Positions 44,521 through 53,514 of a DNA stretch of 64,000 nt are shown piece by piece. Source of the DNA: MAG-121220-bin8 sp964433845 (GTDB lineage Bacteria; Bacteroidota; Bacteroidia; Flavobacteriales; Flavobacteriaceae); the NCBI GenBank assembly GCA_964433845.1, contig CAYSTA010000001.1, positions 128,542-192,541 on the forward strand. Direction: 5' to 3'. The notes below the pieces were generated by a model. The model ran no database searches. It saw only the letters and a program-made list of their open reading frames with translations, and had not been told where the DNA came from. A program made the translations under genes and the position numbers. The first letter of the stretch is position 1; each line of letters opens with the position of its first letter.

Positions 44521-46317
44521 ATGGAAGAATCAAATATAACAAGAGGAGGAGAATTTATTATTAAAGAAACAAGTCCTGAAAACATTTTTACTCCTGAGGA
44601 TTTTTCAGAAGAGCAAAAAATGATGAAGCAAGCTGTTATTGACTTTATTGATAAAGAAGTGTGGCCACATAAGTATAGATTTGAAAAGAAAGATTATAAA
44701 CTAACAGAAGAAGTAATGCGAAAGGCTGGTGAGTTAGGATTTTTGGGTATTGCTGTGCCAGAAGAGTATGGTGGATTAGGAATGGGTTTTGTATCAACTA
44801 TGCTAGTTTGTGAATATATCTCTGGCTGCACAGGATCATTATCTACTGCATTTGGAGCACATACTGGAATTGGTACAATGCCAATTGTTTTATATGGAAA
44901 TGAAGAACAAAAGAAAAAATATGTTCCAAAACTTGCTTCCGGAGAACATTTTGGCTCATACTGCCTAACAGAACCTACAGCAGGTTCAGATGCAAATAGT
45001 GGTAAGACAAAAGCTGTCCTTTCTGAAGATGGAACTCATTATTCAATTTCAGGACAAAAGATCTGGATTTCAAATGCTGGTTTTGCTAATATTTTTATAG
45101 TTTTTGCTAGAATTGAAGACGATAAAAACATTACTGGTTTTATTGTTCCTAACGAACCTGAAAATGGAATTTCTTTAGGTGAAGAAGAAAATAAGTTGGG
45201 TATTCATTCATCTTCAACTAGACAAGTATTTTTTGATAAAACAAAAGTGCCTATTGAAAATATGTTGTCAGAAAGAGGAAATGGATTTAAAATTGCTTTG
45301 AATTCTTTAAATGTTGGTAGAATTAAACTTGCTGCAGCTTGTCTTGATGCACTAAAAAGAGTTACAACTCTTGGAGTTCAATATGCGAATGAAAGGGAAC
45401 AGTTTAAAACTAAAATAATAGATTTTGAAGCAATTAGAGAAAAAGTTGCTCAAATGGCAACAGATGGTTATGTTGGAGAATCTGCATGTTATAGAGCAGC
45501 AAAAGATATAGAGAACAGGATTAAAATTCGTCATGATAGTGGTAATTCTTTTCAGGAAGCTGAATTAAAAGGTGTAGAAGAATATGTTATTGAATGTTCA
45601 ATATTAAAAGTAGCACTTTCTGAAGATTGTCAAAACGCAACAGATGAGGGAATTCAAATATTTGGAGGTATGGGATTTTCAGCTGAAACTCCAATGGAAT
45701 CAGGATGGCGAGATGCTAGAATAGCTAGAATTTATGAAGGTACAAATGAAATAAATAGAATGTTATGTGTTGGGATGCTAATAAAAAAAGCAATGAAAGG
45801 GCATATTGATTTCATCACACCAGCAACACAAGTAGGGGAAGAATTAACTGGAATTCCTTCTTTTGAAATTCCTGATCTTTCTGAGTTATTTTCTCAGGAG
45901 AAAATAATAATTAAAAATCTTAAAAAAGTATTTTTAATGTTAGCTGGAGCAGGCATTAAGAAATTTGGAGAAAAACTTGAAAAACATCAACAGATACTTT
46001 TAGCTGTATCAGATATAATGATTGAAATCTATTTGGCTGAATCTGCCATTTTGAGAACTGAAAAAAACTGCAATAGATATGGTAAAGAAACTCAAAAGGG
46101 GCAAATAGCAATGTCTCAATTATATTTATATCAAGCAGTAGATATAGTCCAGTCTAAAGGCAAGGAAGTAATTGTTTCATTTACTGAAGGTGATGAACAA
46201 AAGGGTTTACTAATGGGACTTAAAAGATTTACGAAATACTATGATTTTCCTAATGTCATGGACTTAAGAAATAAAATTGCTGAAAAATTAAAGGAAGAAA
46301 ACAAATATTGTTTTTAA
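44521..46317 (+). CDS. acyl-CoA dehydrogenase (long form)
   Basis: 598 residues, longer than the usual ~380, with an added C-terminal helical part (about 440-598) as in VLCAD/ACAD-9-like enzymes. GSYCLTEPTAGSDANSGKTKA (start about 145) and ISGQKIWISNAGFANIFIVFAR are FAD and substrate-binding blocks, and the catalytic Glu is E406 in IYEGTNEINRML. It oxidises long acyl-CoA at the alpha-beta bond and passes electrons to an electron-transfer flavoprotein. Third enzyme of the operon. Confidence 0.93.
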   Translation: MEESNITRGGEFIIKETSPENIFTPEDFSEEQKMMKQAVIDFIDKEVWPHKYRFEKKDYKLTEEVMRKAGELGFLGIAVPEEYGGLGMGFVSTMLVCEYISGCTGSLSTAFGAHTGIGTMPIVLYGNEEQKKKYVPKLASGEHFGSYCLTEPTAGSDANSGKTKAVLSEDGTHYSISGQKIWISNAGFANIFIVFARIEDDKNITGFIVPNEPENGISLGEEENKLGIHSSSTRQVFFDKTKVPIENMLSERGNGFKIALNSLNVGRIKLAAACLDALKRVTTLGVQYANEREQFKTKIIDFEAIREKVAQMATDGYVGESACYRAAKDIENRIKIRHDSGNSFQEAELKGVEEYVIECSILKVALSEDCQNATDEGIQIFGGMGFSAETPMESGWRDARIARIYEGTNEINRMLCVGMLIKKAMKGHIDFITPATQVGEELTGIPSFEIPDLSELFSQEKIIIKNLKKVFLMLAGAGIKKFGEKLEKHQQILLAVSDIMIEIYLAESAILRTEKNCNRYGKETQKGQIAMSQLYLYQAVDIVQSKGKEVIVSFTEGDEQKGLLMGLKRFTKYYDFPNVMDLRNKIAEKLKEENKYCF

Positions 46318-46336
46318 TTTATTTATAAATTTAGGT

Positions 46337-47668
46337 ATGAAATATCTAATATTCATTCCTTTTTTTCTTTTTTACAATATTAACAAATCTCAAGATCATA
46401 AAGTAATTTATGATATTATTAGTGAAGTTTCATCTGAAAGAATAAAAAAAGATGTTAAAAAGTTAGCTTCATTTGGCACAAGACACACTTTAAGTGATAC
46501 CTTATCTGAAAAAAGAGGTATTGGAGCGGCAAGAAGATGGATTAAATCTTCATTTAATGAAATTTCAAAAGAATGTGATAATTGTTTGGAAATAAGTTAT
46601 CAAAAAAATTATTTTTTAAAAAATAAAAGAAGACTAATAAAAGATGTTTGGATAAATAACGTTGTTGCTATTCAAAGAGGATCAAAATATCCAAACAGGT
46701 ACATTATCATGAGTGGTGATATTGATAGTAGAGTATCTAACCCTAATGATTTTACTTCTGATTCACCCGGAGCAAATGATAATGCTTCTGGAATGGCAGG
46801 AGTTTTAGAAGCATGTAGGGTATTAAGCAAATATAAATTTGAAAACAGTATAGTTTATTTGGGACTATCAGGAGAAGAACAAGGACTTTATGGCGGAATG
46901 GGATTTGCAAAATATGTTAAGGAAAACAATTGGGAAATTATTGGTGTTTTAAATAATGATATGATTGGAAATATTGAAGGTGTTGATGGAATAATAGATA
47001 ATTACAGTTTTAGAATTTTTTCAGAGCCCACACCGGCTAATGAATCTGAAAAATCAAGAAAAAGAAGAAGATTTTATGGAGGAGAAGTGGATGGAAATTC
47101 AAGACAATTAGCAAGATATATTCATACGCAGGTTAAAAAGTTTATGCCAAAATTAAACCCTATGATGATATATAGACTTGATAGATTTGGAAGAGGAGGT
47201 CATCATAGACCATTTAATGACCTAGGTTATCCAGGTGTAAGAATAATGGAAGCTCATGAAAATTATAATAGACAACATCAAGACTTAAGAGCAGAAAAAG
47301 GAATCAAATATGGGGATGTGATTGATGGAGTAAATTTTAATTATGCAAAAAACATTACCGCTGTAAATGCAATTAATTTAGCCTCTTTAGGATGGAGTCC
47401 CCCACAACCTAAAAATGTTAAAATTGGCGGAATAGTAGAACCCTCCACTAAACTAAAATGGGATAATTCTGAAGATAAAAATATTATAGGATACAAAATT
47501 TATTGGAGAAAGACTACTTCCCCATTTTGGGAAAATAGTAAACAAGTTGGAAAAGTAAATAATTATATACTCAATGGAATTGTTATTGACAATTATTTAT
47601 TTGGAGTTTCAAGTATAAGTAAAAAAGGCTATGAAAGTATTGTAGTATTCCCAAAAGATATTTTTTAA
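46337..47668 (+). CDS. M28 family peptidase with altered first metal ligand
   Basis: 443 residues. A short N-terminal hydrophobic segment (1-14) may be a signal peptide. The M28 zinc-aminopeptidase core shows GANDNASG (D148), LSGEEQGLYGG (E180/E181), NNDMIG (D208) and GGHHRPF (H290). At the position of the first ligand (His-x-Asp) it reads SGDIDSR, so Asp128 replaces His. A C-terminal region from about 355 (PPQPKNVKIGG to GVSSIS) is a fibronectin-III-like domain. It probably degrades peptides in the periplasm or outside. It starts 19 bases after the dehydrogenase gene and may share its transcript. Confidence 0.82.
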   Translation: MKYLIFIPFFLFYNINKSQDHKVIYDIISEVSSERIKKDVKKLASFGTRHTLSDTLSEKRGIGAARRWIKSSFNEISKECDNCLEISYQKNYFLKNKRRLIKDVWINNVVAIQRGSKYPNRYIIMSGDIDSRVSNPNDFTSDSPGANDNASGMAGVLEACRVLSKYKFENSIVYLGLSGEEQGLYGGMGFAKYVKENNWEIIGVLNNDMIGNIEGVDGIIDNYSFRIFSEPTPANESEKSRKRRRFYGGEVDGNSRQLARYIHTQVKKFMPKLNPMMIYRLDRFGRGGHHRPFNDLGYPGVRIMEAHENYNRQHQDLRAEKGIKYGDVIDGVNFNYAKNITAVNAINLASLGWSPPQPKNVKIGGIVEPSTKLKWDNSEDKNIIGYKIYWRKTTSPFWENSKQVGKVNNYILNGIVIDNYLFGVSSISKKGYESIVVFPKDIF

Positions 47669-47671
47669 ATT

Positions 47672-48784
47672 TTAGTTTTCAACTATTTTTGAAAAACTAT
47701 TTTTATCAGTTTTCCCTTCGGTATTAAAAACTAGAACTTTAGAATCTTTGTTTAAACCTATATGATCTTTTAATTTTTTTAATTTATTATCATTTAAGCA
47801 TTTAATCAATCCTGCTAATCCAGCAGCACCAGACTCTCCAGAAATTATTTTTATATCCTCTAATAAAGGTTTATAAAACAGCTTCATCGCTGACATAACT
47901 TCAGTATCTGTTATTTTAATAACTCCATCACAACCTCTTTTAATTATTTCCCAAGCTGACTTAGATGGAATTCCGCAATTTAGACCTGCCATAATTGTAG
48001 ATAAATTTCCTTTAGGCGAAATTCTTTTGCCTTCATAAATAGATTGATAAACCCCACAACATTCCACTGGTTCAACTAAAATAATTTTAGGTTTATTTTT
48101 GCCATATCTATTTAAATAATACCAAATACATGAAGCTGGCCAGGACCCAACACCACATTGTAGAATTACAATATCAAAATCTGGTTGATTTAATTTATTA
48201 ATAGTTTCTTCCATTTCAATAAATTGAGTTAAATAACCTGACATAATGTATGCTGGAATTAGTTCATAATTATCCCATGAAGCATCCTGAACCAATTCCC
48301 AATTCATCTTTAATGAAATTTCAGCAGCATATTTACAAGTATCTTCATAATTCATTTCTAATTGTTCTACTTTAGCTCCTAGGTCTGAAATAGACTTTAT
48401 TCTTAGTTTAGATGTATGTTTTGGCACATAAACAACACATTCTTTTTTATATTTTTTTACAGACCAAGCTAAACCTTTTCCGTGGTTACCATCAGTTGCT
48501 GTACAAAAGACAGAAGTATTTGGTTTATTTTTTAGTATTTGACTAACTGCATAAGATCCTCCCAAAACTTTAAAAGAATCTAATTCAAATCTATTTGACT
48601 CATCTTTAATATATAGGTTTGAAATTTTTAAAAAATTTGAAAGAGCAGGCAATTTATGTAAAGGAGATTTTTTGTAATTTTCTATAGTTCTATGATAAAA
48701 AATAGACTTACTCTTTTTTAAAATTTCATTAGTAATATTCCTTGGTAAAATATTAGATGGATAATTAATAATAAAATCTTTCAT
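47672..48784 (-). CDS. dpaL: diaminopropionate ammonia-lyase
   Basis: 370-residue fold-type II PLP enzyme. The PLP lysine is K72 in DSFKVLGGSYAV. ATDGNHGKGLAW (96-107, D98) and QDASWDNYE (166-174, D167) match the two catalytic Asp-containing motifs that set DpaL apart from threonine dehydratase. VLQCGVGSWPAS-like (written ILQCGVGSWPAS) and SGESGAAGLAGL bind the PLP phosphate. It would convert 2,3-diaminopropionate to pyruvate and ammonia. It starts 6 bases after a cystathionine beta-synthase-like gene on the same strand. Confidence 0.82.
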   Translation of the reverse strand: MKDFIINYPSNILPRNITNEILKKSKSIFYHRTIENYKKSPLHKLPALSNFLKISNLYIKDESNRFELDSFKVLGGSYAVSQILKNKPNTSVFCTATDGNHGKGLAWSVKKYKKECVVYVPKHTSKLRIKSISDLGAKVEQLEMNYEDTCKYAAEISLKMNWELVQDASWDNYELIPAYIMSGYLTQFIEMEETINKLNQPDFDIVILQCGVGSWPASCIWYYLNRYGKNKPKIILVEPVECCGVYQSIYEGKRISPKGNLSTIMAGLNCGIPSKSAWEIIKRGCDGVIKITDTEVMSAMKLFYKPLLEDIKIISGESGAAGLAGLIKCLNDNKLKKLKDHIGLNKDSKVLVFNTEGKTDKNSFSKIVEN

Positions 48785-48790
48785 CTAATT

Positions 48791-49774
48791 CTAATCAATG
48801 ATGAAACCATGTTTTTTCATCCATTCATCATTATAAATTTTTCCAATGTAACGACTTCCTGAATCGTGAAGTAAAACTACCACTACATCATCCTTCTTGA
48901 AATGTTCTTTTAACTGAATTAGACCTTTTATTGCTGCTCCACATGAATTACCACCAAAAATACCTTCCTCTTTAGCTAACTTTCTAGTATAAATAGCAGC
49001 ATCCTTATCATGAACTTTCTCAAATGCATCAATTAAACTAAAATTTACATTTTTTGGTAAAATATCTTCACCTATTCCTTCTGTAATATAAGGGTATATT
49101 TCTTTTTCATCAAAAATTCCAGTTTCATGATATTTTTTAAAAACAGAACCGTAAGTATCTATTCCCCAAACTTTAATATTTGGATTTTTTTCTTTTAAAA
49201 ATTTAGCTACACCAGAAATAGTTCCTCCAGTACCAACCCCAACAACAAAATGAGTAACTTTTCCTTTCGTTTGAGACCATATTTCAGGTCCAGTAGATTC
49301 ATAATGGGCTTTAGTATTTGATAGATTATCATATTGATTAACAAACCATGAATTAGGAGTTTCTTCAGCAATTCTTTTAGATGTAGAATAGTAAGATCTT
49401 GGATCTTCAGCTTTTACATTTGTTGGACAAACTACTACTTTTGCTCCAACAGCTTTTAAAATATCTAATTTTTCTTTAGACTGCTTGTCTGAAGAAACAC
49501 AAATAAGTTTATAGCCCTTTACAATAGCTGCCAATGCTAAACCCATTCCAGTATTTCCTGATGTACCCTCAACTATTGTTCCTCCTGGCACTAATCTACC
49601 ATCATTTTCAGCCTCTTCAACCATCTTTAATGCCATTCTATCTTTAACTGAACTTCCGGGATTAAAATATTCAACTTTAGCCAGAACTAAAGCATCAATC
49701 TGTTTTGTAATATTATTCAATTTAACTAAAGGAGTGTTTCCTATAGTTTCTAATATATTTTTTGAATATTCCAT
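48791..49774 (-). CDS. cystathionine beta-synthase / cysteine synthase-like PLP enzyme
   Basis: 327 residues. TIGNTPLVKLNNI starts the fold; the PLP lysine is K44 in NPGSSVKDRMAL; EGTSGNTGMGLA and GVGTGGTISGVAKFLKE bind the cofactor. SGSRYIGKIYNDEWM at the C-terminus is more like the cystathionine beta-synthase core than O-acetylserine sulfhydrylase. No CBS-pair regulatory domain or haem site is present. It makes cystathionine or cysteine from serine or O-acetylserine. Translationally adjacent to dpaL, so the two PLP enzymes may act in one route. Confidence 0.85.
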   Translation of the reverse strand: MEYSKNILETIGNTPLVKLNNITKQIDALVLAKVEYFNPGSSVKDRMALKMVEEAENDGRLVPGGTIVEGTSGNTGMGLALAAIVKGYKLICVSSDKQSKEKLDILKAVGAKVVVCPTNVKAEDPRSYYSTSKRIAEETPNSWFVNQYDNLSNTKAHYESTGPEIWSQTKGKVTHFVVGVGTGGTISGVAKFLKEKNPNIKVWGIDTYGSVFKKYHETGIFDEKEIYPYITEGIGEDILPKNVNFSLIDAFEKVHDKDAAIYTRKLAKEEGIFGGNSCGAAIKGLIQLKEHFKKDDVVVVLLHDSGSRYIGKIYNDEWMKKHGFIID

Positions 49775-49839
49775 TTAAATTTTAAAATTATAAAGTTAAC
49801 CCTTAAGATTATTAATATCGAATTGAAATTAAGATTTTA

Positions 49840-51069
49840 TCAATTAATTTTTAAAGATTGAGTTGGAGAAATTCTTCCGATTATATATGATGGAATAATC
49901 AACATTAGCAAACAAAAAAATAAAATTCCTAAATTCAAAATAATTATTGTAAACAAGTTTATATCAACAGGCACTTCAGTAACATAATAAGTTTCAGGAT
50001 TTAATTTAATAAATCCTGTAAATTTTTGAAAGAAAATTAAACCAAGGCCAATAATATTACCAAATAAAAGTCCAATTGAAATTAAATAAACTCCATTAGA
50101 GAGAAAAATATATCTAATACTATTAATGTTTGAACCTAGAACTCTTAGAATTCCTATTAGTTGTGTCTTTTCTAAAATTGTAACAAGTAATGCAGTGATC
50201 ATGTTTATACCACCAACTAAAATCATTATTACAATTATCACTAATATATTCATATCAAATAAAGCAATCCAATTAAAAATATCAGAAAATTTATCCGAAA
50301 CATTTATCACATCTAAATTAGACGGAGTAATAGAATACAATTTATCCGAAGTCTTAGAAATATCATTAAAATTTTCAATGAAAATTTCAAAGTTTCCAAT
50401 TTGATTTGAATTCCATTTATTCATCTTTTGAATATGTTTAATGTCTCCTAAAAAATAAATTTGATCAAATTCAATTAAACCAGAATTAAAAATCCCAACT
50501 ATATTAAAATTTCTATTATTAGGAATAGAAGAATCTGTTTTTAAAAAAGAGGTTTTGAATTTTTCTCCTATTTTTAAATTTAATCTTTTAGATAAGTATT
50601 CTGAGATAATTACCTCATTAGTTATTTTATTATTTATTGAAGGTATTTTACCTTCTATAATATATTCAGAAAAAATTGTCCAATTAAAGTCTTCATTTAT
50701 ACCTTTGAAAACAACACCTTCAAATGTTTCTTTTGTTGTAATAACACCAGATTTGTAAGCTACACTCTGAATATGATTAATCTCTTCAATTTTATTATTT
50801 GTATAAAATTCTTGATCAATTAAAATAGGAGTTAAAGATGACTGAGAAGAATTATTTTGAAAATTTGAAACTGAAATATGTCCAAAAAATGATGAAATTT
50901 TATTTTGTATTGTTTTTTGAAGTCCAACTCCTGATGAAATTGAAATAATCATCATCAAAAAACCAATTATTATAGACAATATAGATATTTTTATTATTGG
51001 GGCGGAAATACTATTTTTATAAGGTTTAGACCTTATAATTCGAGTTGCTATAAATGATTCAAATCTCAC
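49840..51069 (-). CDS. ABC transporter permease (LolC/E- or FtsX-like)
   Basis: 409 residues. An N-terminal helix (about 24-48), a large periplasmic domain (about 50-270) and three C-terminal helices (about 275-298, 320-345, 372-400) give the MacB/LolCE permease layout. ATRIIRSKPYKNSISAPIIKI is the typical start, and the last part ISPTQSLKI is conserved. It probably helps release lipoproteins or another envelope substrate; no ATPase is adjacent. Translation starts at GTG 51069, only 5 bases from the start of the divergent namZ. Confidence 0.85.
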   Translation of the reverse strand: MRFESFIATRIIRSKPYKNSISAPIIKISILSIIIGFLMMIISISSGVGLQKTIQNKISSFFGHISVSNFQNNSSQSSLTPILIDQEFYTNNKIEEINHIQSVAYKSGVITTKETFEGVVFKGINEDFNWTIFSEYIIEGKIPSINNKITNEVIISEYLSKRLNLKIGEKFKTSFLKTDSSIPNNRNFNIVGIFNSGLIEFDQIYFLGDIKHIQKMNKWNSNQIGNFEIFIENFNDISKTSDKLYSITPSNLDVINVSDKFSDIFNWIALFDMNILVIIVIMILVGGINMITALLVTILEKTQLIGILRVLGSNINSIRYIFLSNGVYLISIGLLFGNIIGLGLIFFQKFTGFIKLNPETYYVTEVPVDINLFTIIILNLGILFFCLLMLIIPSYIIGRISPTQSLKIN

Positions 51070-51074
51070 AACTA

Positions 51075-52256
51075 ATGAAACTTAATATAATTAAATTCAA
51101 AAGTACCTTTTTTTTAATTTTAATATGCTTTAGTTATTTATCTTTTTCTCAAAACAACAATCAATTAACATTAGGAGCTGATCAAATAGAATTATTTATA
51201 GATGATTTAAAAGGAAAGAATGTTGCAATTGTAGCCAATCAAACCTCAAAAATAAAATCTGATAAAAAATATATTCATATTATTGATTCATTATTAATCT
51301 TAAACATTAACATTAAAAAAGTTTTTTCTCCTGAACATGGATTTAGAGGAATAGCAGATGCTGGAGAAAAAGTTGAAGATGGAATAGATTTAAAAACAGG
51401 ATTACCTATAATATCTCTTCATGGATCAAATAAAAAACCTACTAGTGATCAAATTAAAGATATTGATGTAGTTATATTTGATATTCAAGATGTTGGAGTT
51501 AGATTTTACACATATATTTCAACTCTTCATTTAGTAATGGAAGCAGTGGCCGAGAACAATAAAAGATTGATAATTTTAGATAGACCAAATCCAAATGGAC
51601 ATTACATTGATGGTCCAATTTTAGAAGATAAATTTAAAAGTTTTGTTGGAATGCATCCAGTGCCAATTGTCCATGGAATGACTATTGGTGAGTTTGGAAT
51701 GATGATTAATAATGAAGGCTGGCTAAAAAACAAAATTAATTGTGATCTTAAAGTAATCCCAATTAAAAATTATGACAGAACTATAATTTATGAATTACCT
51801 GTAAAACCTTCTCCTAATCTTCCAAATAAAAAATCTATTAATTTATATCCAAGCTTATGTTTTTTTGAACAAACACCTATTAGTATTGGAAGGGGAACAG
51901 AAATGCAATTTCAAATAATGGGAAATCCAAATTGGAGAAAAACAGGTTTCAAGTTTAAACCACAATCTATGTCTGGAGCAAAATCTCCAAAACACTTAAA
52001 TCAAATATGTAACGGAATTGATTTAAGAAATCATCCTTGTTTAAAGGAAATTAATTTAGAATGGATAATTTATGCATATAATAAATCTAAAAACAAATCT
52101 TCTTTTTTTAGAAGCGGTTTTAACAGGTTAGCAGGAAATGACAAGCTACAAAATCAAATTATTAATGGCATAAGTGAAGAAGAAATTAAATTGAGTTGGA
52201 AAAAAGGAATTGAAAATTTTAAAACAATTAGATCAAAATATCTTTTATACAATTAA
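51075..52256 (+). CDS. namZ: NamZ-type exo-beta-N-acetylmuramidase (DUF1343)
   Basis: 393 residues from the ATG at 51075, which gives a clean signal peptide (about 1-26, ending FSYLSFSQ). An earlier in-frame ATG at 51054 would overlap the divergent gene. NVAIVANQTSKI, FSPEHGFRGIADAGEKV and VVIFDIQDVGVRFYTYIST are the start of the DUF1343 catalytic domain, with DRPNPNGHYIDGP and VPIVHGMTIGEFGMMI following. NamZ enzymes release MurNAc from peptidoglycan ends in the periplasm during wall recycling. The stop shares TTAA with the convergent queE. Confidence 0.9.
   Translation: MKLNIIKFKSTFFLILICFSYLSFSQNNNQLTLGADQIELFIDDLKGKNVAIVANQTSKIKSDKKYIHIIDSLLILNINIKKVFSPEHGFRGIADAGEKVEDGIDLKTGLPIISLHGSNKKPTSDQIKDIDVVIFDIQDVGVRFYTYISTLHLVMEAVAENNKRLIILDRPNPNGHYIDGPILEDKFKSFVGMHPVPIVHGMTIGEFGMMINNEGWLKNKINCDLKVIPIKNYDRTIIYELPVKPSPNLPNKKSINLYPSLCFFEQTPISIGRGTEMQFQIMGNPNWRKTGFKFKPQSMSGAKSPKHLNQICNGIDLRNHPCLKEINLEWIIYAYNKSKNKSSFFRSGFNRLAGNDKLQNQIINGISEEEIKLSWKKGIENFKTIRSKYLLYN
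51098..51105 (-). promoter_or_regulatory. -7 promoter box of the permease, inside namZ
   Basis: TACTTTTG on the minus strand, 28 bases upstream of the permease GTG, lies within the signal-peptide codons of namZ. Confidence 0.4.
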
Positions 52257-52882
52257 GGAATATTTAAGTATTTATGCGTTTGTAGAGAAACTTTCCATTT
52301 TACATTATTCATAATATAATCTACAATAATTGGCATCATTTGATCTCTCTTGCTCCACTCTGGTTGCAGATATAGAATACAGTTTTTAGAAACTTTTTTA
52401 GCTTCTTCTTCAGCAAATTTTAAATCATGCTTATTGTAAATGATAATTTTTAATTCGTCTGCTTTTTTATAAACTTGATTTAATGGAATTTTTCTTTTTT
52501 TTGGTGATAAACAAATCCAATCCCAATCACCAGTTAATTTATCTGAACCTGATGTTTCTAAATGGGTTTTAAAATTATTTTCTTTTAATAATTCTGTTAG
52601 TGGATTCATATCCCAAATTAATGGCTCTCCTCCAGTTATAACTACAATCTCACATTTATTTTTAACATTTTGAACTATTTCATTTACAGATTTTATGGGA
52701 TAAATGTCTGAATCCCAACTTTCTTTAACATCACACCAATGACAGCCTACATCACATCCAGCAATTCTTATAAAATATGCAGCTGATCCCTTATAATATC
52801 CTTCACCCTGAATAGTATAAAAAGATTCCATCACTGGCAAATTAAGTCCATGATTTAATTTCAAGACTTTGTTTTGATTCAT
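52253..52882 (-). CDS. queE: 7-carboxy-7-deazaguanine synthase QueE
   Basis: 209 residues from the ATG at 52882. An in-frame ATG at 52900 lies above the promoter box at 52887, so the shorter form is preferred. The radical-SAM cluster motif is C43-x3-C47-x2-C50 in AGCDVGCHWCDVKESWD, after MESFYTIQGEGYYKGSAAYFIRI (split at 20). VVITGGEPLIWD and the late LQPEWSKRDQ are typical of QueE. It makes the 7-deazaguanine precursor of queuosine; queC, queD and queF are not in the window. The stop shares TTAA with namZ. Confidence 0.92.
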   Translation of the reverse strand: MNQNKVLKLNHGLNLPVMESFYTIQGEGYYKGSAAYFIRIAGCDVGCHWCDVKESWDSDIYPIKSVNEIVQNVKNKCEIVVITGGEPLIWDMNPLTELLKENNFKTHLETSGSDKLTGDWDWICLSPKKRKIPLNQVYKKADELKIIIYNKHDLKFAEEEAKKVSKNCILYLQPEWSKRDQMMPIIVDYIMNNVKWKVSLQTHKYLNIP

Positions 52883-52886
52883 TACA

Positions 52887-52894
52887 CAAATATA
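52887..52894 (-). promoter_or_regulatory. -7 promoter box of queE
   Basis: TATATTTG on the minus strand, 4 bases above the ATG at 52882 and inside the longer alternative reading frame, so it settles the start. The transcript would be nearly leaderless. Confidence 0.45.
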
Positions 52895-52951
52895 TATCAT
52901 ATAATTAATTAAGATTTAAAAGGAATTAGTACTTTTAGAAAAGTTTTTAGA

Positions 52952-53503
52952 ATGAATAAATATATCTTAATACTTATAATTTTAATTTCTTTTGGTTGTT
53001 CCAATTATAGTGTTGATTATACTGTTGGGAAAGGAAAAGTTGGAAAAATAAATTCTAATACAATTGTTAAAGACCTTGATTCATTATTTTCAAATGACTC
53101 TATTGTAAAAAGAATAGGTGAAGGAGATTATATGTTTTCTGGAGAAGACAAATATTTAATTTACGATAAAGAACAAAATCATCTTCTTACTTTAACTCCA
53201 AAACAGCAACATGATGTAAATGAAAAAATTGAAACTATTGAGGTTATAAGTGAAAAGTTTAAAACTATTAAAGGAATAAATATTAATAGTACATTCAACG
53301 ACATTAAAATCAATCATAAAATTTCATCAATTCAAAATACAATAAGCAACATTGTAATATTTGTTGATGAAATAGACACTTATTTTGTTATTGATAAAAG
53401 TAATTTACCTATAGATCTTAGAATGGGTACAGACATAAAAATAGAAGAAATTAATATTCCGCCTAAATCAAAAATTAAAAGATTTATGGTTGGATGGAAT
53501 TAA
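52952..53503 (+). CDS. uncharacterised lipoprotein
   Basis: 183 residues. The signal peptide ends in the lipobox ISFGC, with Cys16 as the lipidated residue. The mature part has VGKINSNTIVKDLDSLF, IVKRIGEGDYMFSG and a second half with GININSTFNDIKI, IVIFVDEIDTYFVI and LPIDLRMGTDI. This is a soluble beta-rich fold that I cannot place in a named family, although similar proteins appear in other flavobacteria. It probably faces the periplasm. The gene lies between the divergent queE and the VOC gene. Confidence 0.7.
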   Translation: MNKYILILIILISFGCSNYSVDYTVGKGKVGKINSNTIVKDLDSLFSNDSIVKRIGEGDYMFSGEDKYLIYDKEQNHLLTLTPKQQHDVNEKIETIEVISEKFKTIKGININSTFNDIKINHKISSIQNTISNIVIFVDEIDTYFVIDKSNLPIDLRMGTDIKIEEINIPPKSKIKRFMVGWN

Positions 53504-53514
53504 TATAAATACAT

